Positions 1 to 5,377 of a stretch of 5,449 nt of DNA are shown one piece after another. The stretch lies in assembly GCA_900552675.1 (NCBI GenBank), contig USAI01000111.1:1-5449 (forward strand). Direction: 5' to 3'. The DNA comes from an uncultured Prevotella sp. GTDB lineage: Bacteria; Bacteroidota; Bacteroidia; Bacteroidales; Bacteroidaceae. The notes under the pieces were generated by a model. The model did no database searches. It was not told the DNA's origin and worked only from the letters and a program-made list of their open reading frames with translations. Positions within the stretch are counted from its first letter, which is position 1; each line of letters begins with the position of its first letter. The translations under genes were made by a program, and so were the position numbers.

Positions 1-105
1 AAGGGCGGAAGCATCTTGTTCAACATGGGTGCCACACCTAACAAGCAGCGCGGCATAAAACCCGACGCCGCCCCCTACTCGTTCTCAGTGAAAGGGAAAA
101 AATAA
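1..105 (+). CDS. C-terminal end of a GH92-type alpha-mannosidase (5' end outside the window)
   Basis: The first 34 codons of the window are open in frame 1 and end at a TAA at 103-105. The peptide contains GGSILFNMG, then TPNKQRG, and ends in PYSFSVKGKK. A GG-x-L-x-F-x-M stretch followed by PNK and a final P-[YF]-S is what I know from the extreme C-terminus of glycoside hydrolase family 92, calcium-dependent exo-acting alpha-mannosidases common in Bacteroidota glycan-utilisation loci. The catalytic domains lie outside the window, so activity and linkage preference cannot be judged. The gene runs in the same direction as the secreted hydrolase that starts 258 bp later. No hairpin with a T-tract follows the stop codon, so readthrough into the next gene is possible. 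The family call rests only on this short tail. Confidence 0.68.
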   Translation, partial: KGGSILFNMGATPNKQRGIKPDAAPYSFSVKGKK

Positions 106-119
106 GGGAAAAGGGAAGA

Positions 120-147
120 GTGAAAAGTGAAAAGTGAAAAGTGAAAA
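120..147. repeat. Tandem repeat, four GTGAAAA units
   Basis: Four perfect copies of the 7-mer GTGAAAA lie at 120-126, 127-133, 134-140 and 141-147, and one extra A follows. They begin 15 bp after the stop codon of the upstream gene. A 7-bp unit can change copy number by slipped-strand replication, but here it is outside any coding frame. No function is known to me. It could be a spacer, a target of a nucleoid protein, or a remnant of a dispersed intergenic repeat. Confidence 0.9.
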
Positions 148-166
148 ATCCTATAGCTTTGCCGCT

Positions 167-190
167 CTCACCATCTCACCATCTCACCAT
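167..190. repeat. Tandem repeat, three CTCACCAT units
   Basis: Three perfect copies of the 8-mer CTCACCAT lie at 167-174, 175-182 and 183-190. They are followed by a pyrimidine-rich tail, CACTCTCTCC. Just upstream, at 154-161, is TAGCTTTG, which fits the Bacteroidota -7 promoter consensus TAnnTTTG. No TTTG sits 19-21 bp before it, so it is not called as a promoter. No function is known to me. Confidence 0.9.
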
Positions 191-219
191 CACTCTCTCC
201 TCTGCCCCTCAGTCCCCTC

Positions 220-280
220 GGCTTAGAAAGGCTTAGAAAGGCTTAGTGAGGCTTAACACCCAGGGCTTAGTGAGGCTTAG
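220..280. repeat. GGCTTAG array with 10-bp phasing
   Basis: GGCTTAG starts at 220, 230, 240, 264 and 274, and a one-base variant (GGCTTAA) starts at 250. The spacings are 10, 10, 10, 14 and 10 bp. The linkers are AAA, AAA or TGA, so units read GGCTTAGAAA or GGCTTAGTGA. An inverted copy, CTAAGCC, lies at 314-320. A 10-bp period puts every copy on nearly the same face of the helix, as expected for cooperative protein binding, although simple slippage expansion gives the same pattern. The array ends about 80 bp before the start of the secreted hydrolase. Confidence 0.85.
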
Positions 281-321
281 TCGCCCCACAGCCCCCAGCC
301 CCCCAAAGCCTCTCTAAGCCC
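263..321. repeat. Long inverted repeat with a cytosine-rich loop
   Basis: The arm at 263-278 (GGGCTTAGTGAGGCTT) pairs with 306-321 (AAGCCTCTCTAAGCCC) at 15 of 16 positions; the only mismatch is in the middle. The 27-base loop at 279-305 contains cytosine runs of 4, 5 and 6 bases (284-287, 292-296, 299-304), so the opposite strand is strongly G-rich. The left arm overlaps the end of the GGCTTAG array. No T-tract follows on either strand, so this is not a standard intrinsic terminator. In RNA it would form a stable hairpin about 40 nt before the start codon at 363. Confidence 0.8.
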
Positions 322-349
322 TTCACCCAAAAACAGCCAAACCCATAAA

Positions 350-362
350 AACCAAAAACAAT
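350..362 (+). promoter_or_regulatory. A-rich translation-initiation context, no Shine-Dalgarno
   Basis: AACCAAAAA at 350-358 lies four bases before the ATG at 363, inside an A-rich stretch from about 336. There is no GGAGG-like sequence, as is usual in Bacteroidota, where start sites are commonly A-rich and unstructured. The same 9-mer occurs at nearly the same distance before the large gene at 1622. A role in initiation is inferred. Confidence 0.4.
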
Positions 363-1283
363 ATGAACAAACGATTTTTTCTAACAGCCTGTACCTGCGC
401 CGTGGCCTTGATGCTGAACGCGCAACAACTATTTGTAGGCTCGTACAACATTCGTAACCACAACAGTGGCGACGACCGCAACGGCAACGTATGGACCACA
501 CGCTGCAAGGTGCTGTGCGACCAGGTAAACTTTGAAGCCCCCGACGTGTTTGGCACGCAAGAGGTGCTGCACGAGCAGCTTATCGACATGCGCGCACACC
601 TCGACAACTACGACTACATAGGCGTAGGCCGCGACGATGGCAAAGAGGCTGGCGAATATTCGGCCATCTTCTACAAAAAAGACCATCTGCAGCTGTTAAA
701 TAAAGGCAACTTCTGGCTGAGCCAAACACCCGACAAACCTGGCCTGGGTTGGGACGCCGTATGCGTGCGCATCTGCTCATGGGGCGAGTTTAAACAGCGT
801 GGCACTGGCTTCAAGTTTTTCTTCTTCAACCTGCACATGGATCACGTGGGCGTAGTGGCACGTCGCGAGGCCGCTAAGCTTATTGTAAAGAAGGTGCGCG
901 AGATAGCTAAAGGCGCTCCCGTTATTGTGACAGGCGACTATAACGTTGACCAAAGCAACGAGATATTTAAGATTTTTACCGACTCGGGCATACTGAAAGA
1001 CAGCTACACCGCTGCCCGCCTGCGCTTTGCCGAGAACGGCACCTTCAACTCGTTTAACACCAACATGTGGAGCACCTCACGCATCGACCACGTGTTTATA
1101 TCACCTAAGTTTGCGGTCGACCGCTACGGCATCCTCACCAACGCCTACTGGACCCCCGACCCCAACACTCAGTATGAAGAGAAGGGCAAAGATGCGCCCA
1201 CCGAGATAAAATTCAGAAAATATATTCGTCGTGCCCCTTCTGACCACTACCCCGTTATGGTGCACATGAAGTATGTTAAGTAG
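363..1283 (+). CDS. Secreted endonuclease/exonuclease/phosphatase (EEP) family metal-dependent hydrolase
   Basis: This 306-residue protein begins with a signal peptide: MNKR, a hydrophobic stretch at about residues 5-18, and a likely cut after LNA at residue 20. The mature part carries the motifs of the EEP (DNase I-like) fold in the usual order. These are SYNIR (27-31), a metal-binding glutamate in GTQE (E67), NLHMDH with the probable catalytic histidine H158 (156-161), GDYN (191-194), RIDH (240-243) and the C-terminal SDH (293-295). The DDGKEAGEY and FWLSQTP segments resemble the uncharacterised EEP-1/COG3568 subgroup. Known EEP enzymes cleave phosphodiesters or phosphomonoesters with a divalent metal; the substrate here is unknown. 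With a GH92 gene just upstream, removal of phosphate from mannan-type glycans is possible but inferred. Two CxxxC pairs in the mature protein (C48/C52, C134/C138) may form disulphides in the periplasm. The ATG at 363 was chosen because it gives a complete signal peptide and an A-rich leader. Confidence 0.9.
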   Translation: MNKRFFLTACTCAVALMLNAQQLFVGSYNIRNHNSGDDRNGNVWTTRCKVLCDQVNFEAPDVFGTQEVLHEQLIDMRAHLDNYDYIGVGRDDGKEAGEYSAIFYKKDHLQLLNKGNFWLSQTPDKPGLGWDAVCVRICSWGEFKQRGTGFKFFFFNLHMDHVGVVARREAAKLIVKKVREIAKGAPVIVTGDYNVDQSNEIFKIFTDSGILKDSYTAARLRFAENGTFNSFNTNMWSTSRIDHVFISPKFAVDRYGILTNAYWTPDPNTQYEEKGKDAPTEIKFRKYIRRAPSDHYPVMVHMKYVK

Positions 1284-1319
1284 GAGTTGACTTTAAAAGA
1301 GAAAAACCTACAAAAAAAT

Positions 1320-1350
1320 TTTGTTCGTATGGTGCTTTTTGTTAACTTTG
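1320..1350 (+). promoter_or_regulatory. Bacteroidota housekeeping-type promoter for the large surface protein
   Basis: TTTG at 1320-1323 (-33 element) and TAACTTTG at 1343-1350 (-7 element, consensus TAnnTTTG) are separated by 19 bp, the expected distance for the primary sigma factor of Bacteroidota. Transcription would start at about 1355-1360, leaving an untranslated leader of about 265 nt before the ATG at 1622. The promoter lies only 36 bp after the stop codon of the upstream hydrolase, so the large gene probably has its own transcript. No clear terminator separates the two genes. Confidence 0.7.
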
Positions 1351-1399
1351 CAAAAATAAGAGCGCACAAAACACACTAATGCTCTACAAATCATTATGA

Positions 1400-1422
1400 T
1401 GCACTGCTAATAGCACAGTGCA
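1400..1422 (+). other. Hairpin near the 5' end of the predicted leader RNA
   Basis: TGCACTG at 1400-1406 is perfectly complementary to CAGTGCA at 1416-1422, with a 9-nt loop, CTAATAGCA. It lies about 45 nt after the predicted transcription start and is the clearest stem in the leader. It could protect the 5' end of the mRNA or bind a protein. It does not match a riboswitch class that I recognise, and no T-tract follows it. Confidence 0.5.
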
Positions 1423-1440
1423 CACCACTATTACGAAGAG

Positions 1441-1566
1441 ACAAATCATACACAATCGTACACGTACGCATACGACATAAATCACAATAAATACACGCGT
1501 ACTTATATATAATATATATCTACACGTACACACACACATCATTACATACACATCACACACACGTGT
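1441..1566 (+). other. G-poor leader with alternating purines and pyrimidines
   Basis: This part of the 338-bp spacer is built from CA/TA/CG steps: ACGTACGCATACG at 1462-1474, ATACACGCGTAC at 1491-1502, an AT run at 1505-1519, ACACGTACACACACACATC at 1522-1540, and the palindrome ACACGTGT at 1559-1566. TACACGTAC is repeated at 1459-1467 and 1521-1529. By hand count the + strand has only nine G bases in 126, and eight of them follow a C. No convincing open reading frame is present on either strand. Such a leader would be largely unstructured as RNA, and the DNA has Z-forming and melting-prone steps. Its function is unknown. Confidence 0.6.
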
Positions 1567-1609
1567 AAAAAAATGAATAGTTTTCCAAAACTGAAAATAA
1601 CATTTTAAT

Positions 1610-1621
1610 AACCAAAAATTC
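1610..1621 (+). promoter_or_regulatory. A-rich initiation context bearing on the start codon of the large gene
   Basis: AACCAAAAA at 1610-1618 is identical to the 9-mer at 350-358 before the other complete gene. It is three bases before the ATG at 1622, compared with four bases in the other gene; from the alternative ATG at 1628 the gap would be nine. This favours 1622 as the start, but weakly. No Shine-Dalgarno sequence is present. Just upstream are two small AT-rich dyads, AGTTTT-CC-AAAACT at 1579-1592 and AAAAT-AAC-ATTTT at 1594-1606. Confidence 0.4.
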
Positions 1622-4600
1622 ATGCTTATGCAGAAGAAAATGACATCACTTAAGACGTCGTTCGCTCTGGCTTCAGCATTGTTCGCTTCTACCGCCGCCT
1701 TTGCACAGGCCATTCCGGTAAGTAATGAGGCCGAACTGAAGTCAGCGCTGAGTGACACTTCAGCTGACATCGTCCTTACGCAGGACATCACCCTTTCGGG
1801 CGAATGGATTCCTATTGGTACAAAAGAGGCCCCCTACATGGGTACCTTCGACGGCAAGGGACACGCCATCAAAGGGCTTACCATTACTACTAAAGCCGAC
1901 AACCTTGGCTTCTTTAGTTTTATTGGCAGCACTGCCACCGTTAAGAACGTAAGCTTTACCTGCGCTAAGGTGCTGGGTAACAAGCAAGCAGCTATCGTAG
2001 CTGGTCAGGCCGAAAACGCCACCATCTCAAATGTTTATGTGTCGGGTATCGTTACGGGTTACGACCACGTAGGTACCATCGTGGGCGATGCTCGCGGCGA
2101 CGCCAATGTGGGCGCCGATGGCACCACCATCAGCAACTGTGTTTCTACAGCTGCAGCCTTCTCATCAGACAATCAGGCTGGTGGTATTGCTGGCTGGACT
2201 AACCTGGGCGTGTTTGAATATAACGTAGCCTACGGCGCTGTTACCGCTCCCAATGGTGGTGCAGCAGGTATCTGCTCAATGATTGATAATAATGGCCACG
2301 CCTCGTTTATAGGCAACGTGTCGGCTATACCCTATGCAAAGGGTGGAAACAACCGCACCAGCGGCATCTTGGGCTGGAAGAACGGTTCGGGCTGTGCCAT
2401 TGTTGACGACGACCAGAACCTGTCGTCAGATGCCACACAATATTTTGTTGGTGGTAACCTTACCGCGGCTGCCGACATTAAGTTTGACGAGAACAACGAG
2501 GGCATCAACGGCATCGTAACACCCGCTGCCGACCTGAAGACCGCCGCCACCTATACCACCGCTGGCTTCAGCGCCGACGTGTGGAACCTCGTAGATGGCC
2601 AGTATCCCACCCTGAAAACACAGGCTGCTATGGAGAACGCTATCTATACCGCTCAGGCACCTGCTCGCTACGTAGTGGGCACCGAGTATGACACACAGGC
2701 ATCTTCTACTCTGGGTAGCGCTGTTACCATTACCAGTAGCGACCCCTCAGTGGTAGCTGTTGAAGGCACCGTACTGAAGTTTGAAGCCCAAGGCGATGCT
2801 GTGGTAACCTTTACCGCTGCTGCTACCGACGTAGCACCCGCCTTCACCACCACGCTGCCCATCACCGTGGGCGACATTAACTATGCTATCACCACTCCTG
2901 CCGACCTGATGGCCGTGAAGTATAACATGGCTGGCAACTTTACGCTGGAGAACGACATCGATATGACAGGCGTCGATTTCACACCTATCGGCATCGAGGG
3001 CAACAGCAGCGTGGCCAAGTTTACAGGTACCTTTGATGGTAAAGGACACGTCATCAAGGGCTTGAAGTATGACAACGCTGACAAGGGCGAGGTAGGCCTC
3101 TTCAGCCAGACCGAGAACGCCACCATTACCAATCTGGGCATTGAGGGCGCACACTTTGTAGGTAACGCCAATGTGGGCGGTATCGTAGGTCGTATGTATG
3201 GCGGCATTGTTACCAACTGTGCTACCCTTAACTCATACATCGAGGGTCGCGACCACGTAGCTTCTATTGCTGGCGAAATTAACAACACACAGGATGGCGA
3301 GACCTATAATGGTGGCACCGTGAGCAACTGTTTTGCCGACGCTGTTGTCAAGAGCCGCGAGTATCAGGCTGGCGGTATCGTAGGTACCATCACTTGTGGC
3401 ACTGTTGAGAACAACCTCTTCACAGGTACTGTTGACGACAGAGACCGCGCCACGGGTATGGTAGCCCTCGTTGACCGCAACGATGCTCCCTCTATTATCC
3501 ATAACAACGTGGTAGCTGCATCGCACCTCTATGGCGATGTGCTGCGCATTGTGAACACGGCCGGCCGCGACAAGGCTCAGCTTGAAAACAACTATGTGCT
3601 TGAAACCACCTACTGTGGCGCAAACGCTAAGAACGCTGGCGTGATGGAGAACGCTACCGATGCCAACTCAGAAAATGGTGCTAACGCCACACTCGAGCAG
3701 CTGCGCTCGCAGAGCTTCTACGAGGGTCTGGGCTTCGACTTTGCCGACACATGGAAGTTCCTCGATGGCGCTGAAGGCAAGACCTATCCTGTGCTGAAGT
3801 GGATGCAGCCCAAACTGCCCACCACTATCTTCGACATCCCGGCCGAGCGCGCGTTGCTGTACGACCAGGGCATGGAGTTCTTCTCATTTGCTCCCATCCA
3901 CGCCTCTTACGGCCAGGACATTGTCGTGGATATTGTATCGGGCGGCGACAAGGCCAGCATCAACGGTAATGCCCTGTGGGCTGGCGCCGAGGATGGCAGT
4001 TATGCTGGTTCTGGCCCCGTAGTGCTGAAGGCAAACATTGCCAGCGACGTGGCAAGCCTCTTCAACACCACCAATGCCGATGCACAGTTTACTATCAACA
4101 TTGCTCGTCTGGGCGAAGGTGTTGACATTAGCACTGGCCAGGAGCTGGTTGACAAGATTAAGGCTAACCCCTCAGGTGTATTCACGCTGGTGAAAGACAT
4201 CGACTTGAGCGGTATTGACCTGACCGATTTCTGTTCAAACGATGCCTTCTCAGGAACACTCGACGGTAACGGACACGTGGTGCGCAACGCCAGCGTAAGC
4301 TATACCAACGGAGAAAACAAGGGTATCTTCTGTACCACCAATGGTGCTACAATTAAGAACGTTGCTTTTGTCGACTTCAACGTTTCTGCTGCAAACGCTA
4401 AGCACGTAGGCTTCATTGGCTCGGCTGCTGCTACTAAGTTTGACCAGGTATATGTTCAGGGTAAGGTTTCAGGTGACGACCACGTAGCCTTCTTGGCTGG
4501 CGATGCCGACAACTGTACTGTAACTAACACCTTTACTAACGGTACCCTCGTAGGAGGTAGCCAGATTGGCGGCTTCTTCGGTTGCACACTGGAAGGTGGT

Positions 4601-5320
4601 GCCGACATTCAGAAGAGCTACTTCAATGGCTCGCTTACCGCTACAAAGCGTGGCTGGGTGGGTGGCTTCATCGGTTTGATTGATAAGGCCAACAGCGAGG
4701 TAACCATTGAAAACTGCGTTTCTATTGGCGACTGCCAGTTCTCACAAGACGCTGGCGGAACGCCCAAGAAGACAGGCCCATTCATCGCTGGTAACAGCGC
4801 TGGCGACACTCCTAACGCTAAGGTAAACTTTACAAGCAACAACATTAGCAACAACAGCGCTATCATGTCGAACGAGTCGGATTGGCCAGGCAAGAACCCC
4901 ACCACCGACGACGAGAACCCTGTTGACTATGCTCAGGATATGGCCGCACAGGTGCTGCAGACCACTGCACCGTATGAGGGTCTGGGTTGGGACTTTGAAA
5001 AGGTTTGGACAATGGACGCTGCCAGCAGCTATCTCTATCCTACATTGAAGATCTTTGGCTCATTCCCCACAAGCGGTGTGAAAGACCTGCAGAACGACGT
5101 GAAGGCTACCTTCGTGGCTGCTGCTGCCGACAATGTGCTCACCGTGGCTGGTCTCGACGCTGCCGCTACTGTAACTGTAGCTAACGTGGCTGGACAAACC
5201 GTAGCAATGGTTTCTACCGCTACTGGTGCCGCTACCATCCAGTTGCCCGGCAAGGGCCTCTACATGGTAAAGGCTACTGTAAACGGCAAGACCGCTACTG
5301 CTAAGGTGCTGAACAAGTAA
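1622..5320 (+). CDS. Large exported beta-helix (GLUG-like) surface protein with three duplicated modules and a sorting-type C-terminus
   Basis: This 1232-residue protein has a signal peptide: a basic start (QKKM), a hydrophobic core at about 12-27, and a likely cut after AFA at residue 28. Three homologous modules follow at about 35-332, 420-726 and 834-1143. Each opens with a beta-strand and a GT[FL]DG[KN]GH motif (74-81, 469-476, 878-885). Each then has short G-rich, N-rich beta-helix turns of GLUG type, one G-x-DHV motif (146-150, 542-546, 951-955), and a Y-P-[TV]-L-K end. Ig-like spacers at about 340-418 (with SSDPSVVAVEG) and 735-833 separate the modules. Residues 1153-1232 form a small beta domain (NVAGQTV, GKGLYMVKATVNGK) like type IX secretion sorting domains. 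Related proteins are usually surface-exposed and thought to be adhesins or glycan binders; no enzyme active site is visible and no ligand can be named. In-frame ATGs at 1628 and 1640 are alternative starts that keep the signal peptide. The gene is intact, without frameshift. Confidence 0.88.
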   Translation: MLMQKKMTSLKTSFALASALFASTAAFAQAIPVSNEAELKSALSDTSADIVLTQDITLSGEWIPIGTKEAPYMGTFDGKGHAIKGLTITTKADNLGFFSFIGSTATVKNVSFTCAKVLGNKQAAIVAGQAENATISNVYVSGIVTGYDHVGTIVGDARGDANVGADGTTISNCVSTAAAFSSDNQAGGIAGWTNLGVFEYNVAYGAVTAPNGGAAGICSMIDNNGHASFIGNVSAIPYAKGGNNRTSGILGWKNGSGCAIVDDDQNLSSDATQYFVGGNLTAAADIKFDENNEGINGIVTPAADLKTAATYTTAGFSADVWNLVDGQYPTLKTQAAMENAIYTAQAPARYVVGTEYDTQASSTLGSAVTITSSDPSVVAVEGTVLKFEAQGDAVVTFTAAATDVAPAFTTTLPITVGDINYAITTPADLMAVKYNMAGNFTLENDIDMTGVDFTPIGIEGNSSVAKFTGTFDGKGHVIKGLKYDNADKGEVGLFSQTENATITNLGIEGAHFVGNANVGGIVGRMYGGIVTNCATLNSYIEGRDHVASIAGEINNTQDGETYNGGTVSNCFADAVVKSREYQAGGIVGTITCGTVENNLFTGTVDDRDRATGMVALVDRNDAPSIIHNNVVAASHLYGDVLRIVNTAGRDKAQLENNYVLETTYCGANAKNAGVMENATDANSENGANATLEQLRSQSFYEGLGFDFADTWKFLDGAEGKTYPVLKWMQPKLPTTIFDIPAERALLYDQGMEFFSFAPIHASYGQDIVVDIVSGGDKASINGNALWAGAEDGSYAGSGPVVLKANIASDVASLFNTTNADAQFTINIARLGEGVDISTGQELVDKIKANPSGVFTLVKDIDLSGIDLTDFCSNDAFSGTLDGNGHVVRNASVSYTNGENKGIFCTTNGATIKNVAFVDFNVSAANAKHVGFIGSAAATKFDQVYVQGKVSGDDHVAFLAGDADNCTVTNTFTNGTLVGGSQIGGFFGCTLEGGADIQKSYFNGSLTATKRGWVGGFIGLIDKANSEVTIENCVSIGDCQFSQDAGGTPKKTGPFIAGNSAGDTPNAKVNFTSNNISNNSAIMSNESDWPGKNPTTDDENPVDYAQDMAAQVLQTTAPYEGLGWDFEKVWTMDAASSYLYPTLKIFGSFPTSGVKDLQNDVKATFVAAAADNVLTVAGLDAAATVTVANVAGQTVAMVSTATGAATIQLPGKGLYMVKATVNGKTATAKVLNK
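1724..2617 (+). repeat. Beta-helix module A (codons 35-332 of the large protein)
   Basis: This is the first of three diverged copies. It begins at EAELKSAL and contains GTFDGKGH (74-81), GYDHV (146-150) and QAGGIAG (185-191), and ends at YPTLK (328-332). The distance from the GH histidine (H81) to the DHV histidine (H149) is 68 residues, against 69 in each of the other copies. Boundaries are approximate. Similarity is clear at protein level, but no long DNA identity is obvious by eye. Confidence 0.7.
2879..3799 (+). repeat. Beta-helix module B (codons 420-726 of the large protein)
   Basis: The second copy begins with NYAITTPADL, which resembles the strand-and-helix entry of many Bacteroidota GLUG proteins. 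It has GTFDGKGH (469-476), GRDHV (542-546) and QAGGIVG (582-588), and ends with YEGLGFDF (700-707) and YPVLK (722-726). The YEGLG[FW]DF block recurs in module C at 1118-1125; module A has only a reduced form (AGFSADVWNL). Confidence 0.7.
4121..5050 (+). repeat. Beta-helix module C (codons 834-1143 of the large protein)
   Basis: The third copy begins with VDISTGQELVDKI and has GTLDGNGH (878-885), GDDHV (951-955) and QIGGFFG (981-987). It ends with YEGLGWDF (1118-1125) and YPTLK (1139-1143). The distance from the DHV histidine to the Q-x-GG turn is 27 residues here, compared with 36 and 37 in modules A and B, so about one beta-helix rung appears to be missing. Confidence 0.7.
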
Positions 5321-5341
5321 AAAAATCTCTCTCTTTATAAT

Positions 5342-5377
5342 ACGATAACCGTAAACAATAGGGTTTACGGTTATCGT
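5342..5377 (+). terminator. Perfect 15-bp inverted repeat after the large gene, probable transcription end
   Basis: ACGATAACCGTAAAC at 5342-5356 is the exact reverse complement of GTTTACGGTTATCGT at 5363-5377, with a 6-base loop, AATAGG. It starts 21 bp after the stop codon at 5320. The base after the stem is T, but no T-tract follows (TATCAGG), so it is not a textbook intrinsic terminator; it may still end transcription or protect the 3' end of the mRNA. GTTATC recurs directly at 5376-5381. A DNA-binding or recombination site cannot be excluded. From 5378 to 5449 I see no gene and no convincing promoter. Confidence 0.55.

Noticed and set aside
154..161. TAGCTTTG as a promoter -7 element for the secreted hydrolase
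   Set aside because: The box fits TAnnTTTG, but the bases 19-21 bp upstream are GTGAAAA repeats with no TTTG, so half the promoter is missing.
120..280. CRISPR array
   Set aside because: The units are 7-10 bp tandem or phased repeats with no 25-40 bp repeats and no unique spacers, and no cas gene is present.
284..304. Four-tract G-quadruplex on the - strand
   Set aside because: Only three separate G-runs are present (6, 5 and 4 bases); a standard four-tract quadruplex would need the six-base run to be split with no loop.
384..392. Lipobox-like LTAC at residues 7-10 of the EEP protein
   Set aside because: The cysteine comes after only nine residues with about five hydrophobic ones before it, too short for a normal lipoprotein signal; the hydrophobic stretch continues to a good ordinary cleavage site after residue 20.
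1384..1791. 135-codon open frame on the - strand across the spacer and the start of the large gene
   Set aside because: Its protein is a low-complexity run of V, C, I and Y from the CA/TA-rich leader, it overlaps the signal-peptide region of a well-supported gene, and it has no recognisable domain.
2747..3288. Long - strand open frames inside the large gene
   Set aside because: They lie fully antisense to well-supported beta-helix coding sequence, and their proteins show no signal peptide, motif or family resemblance.
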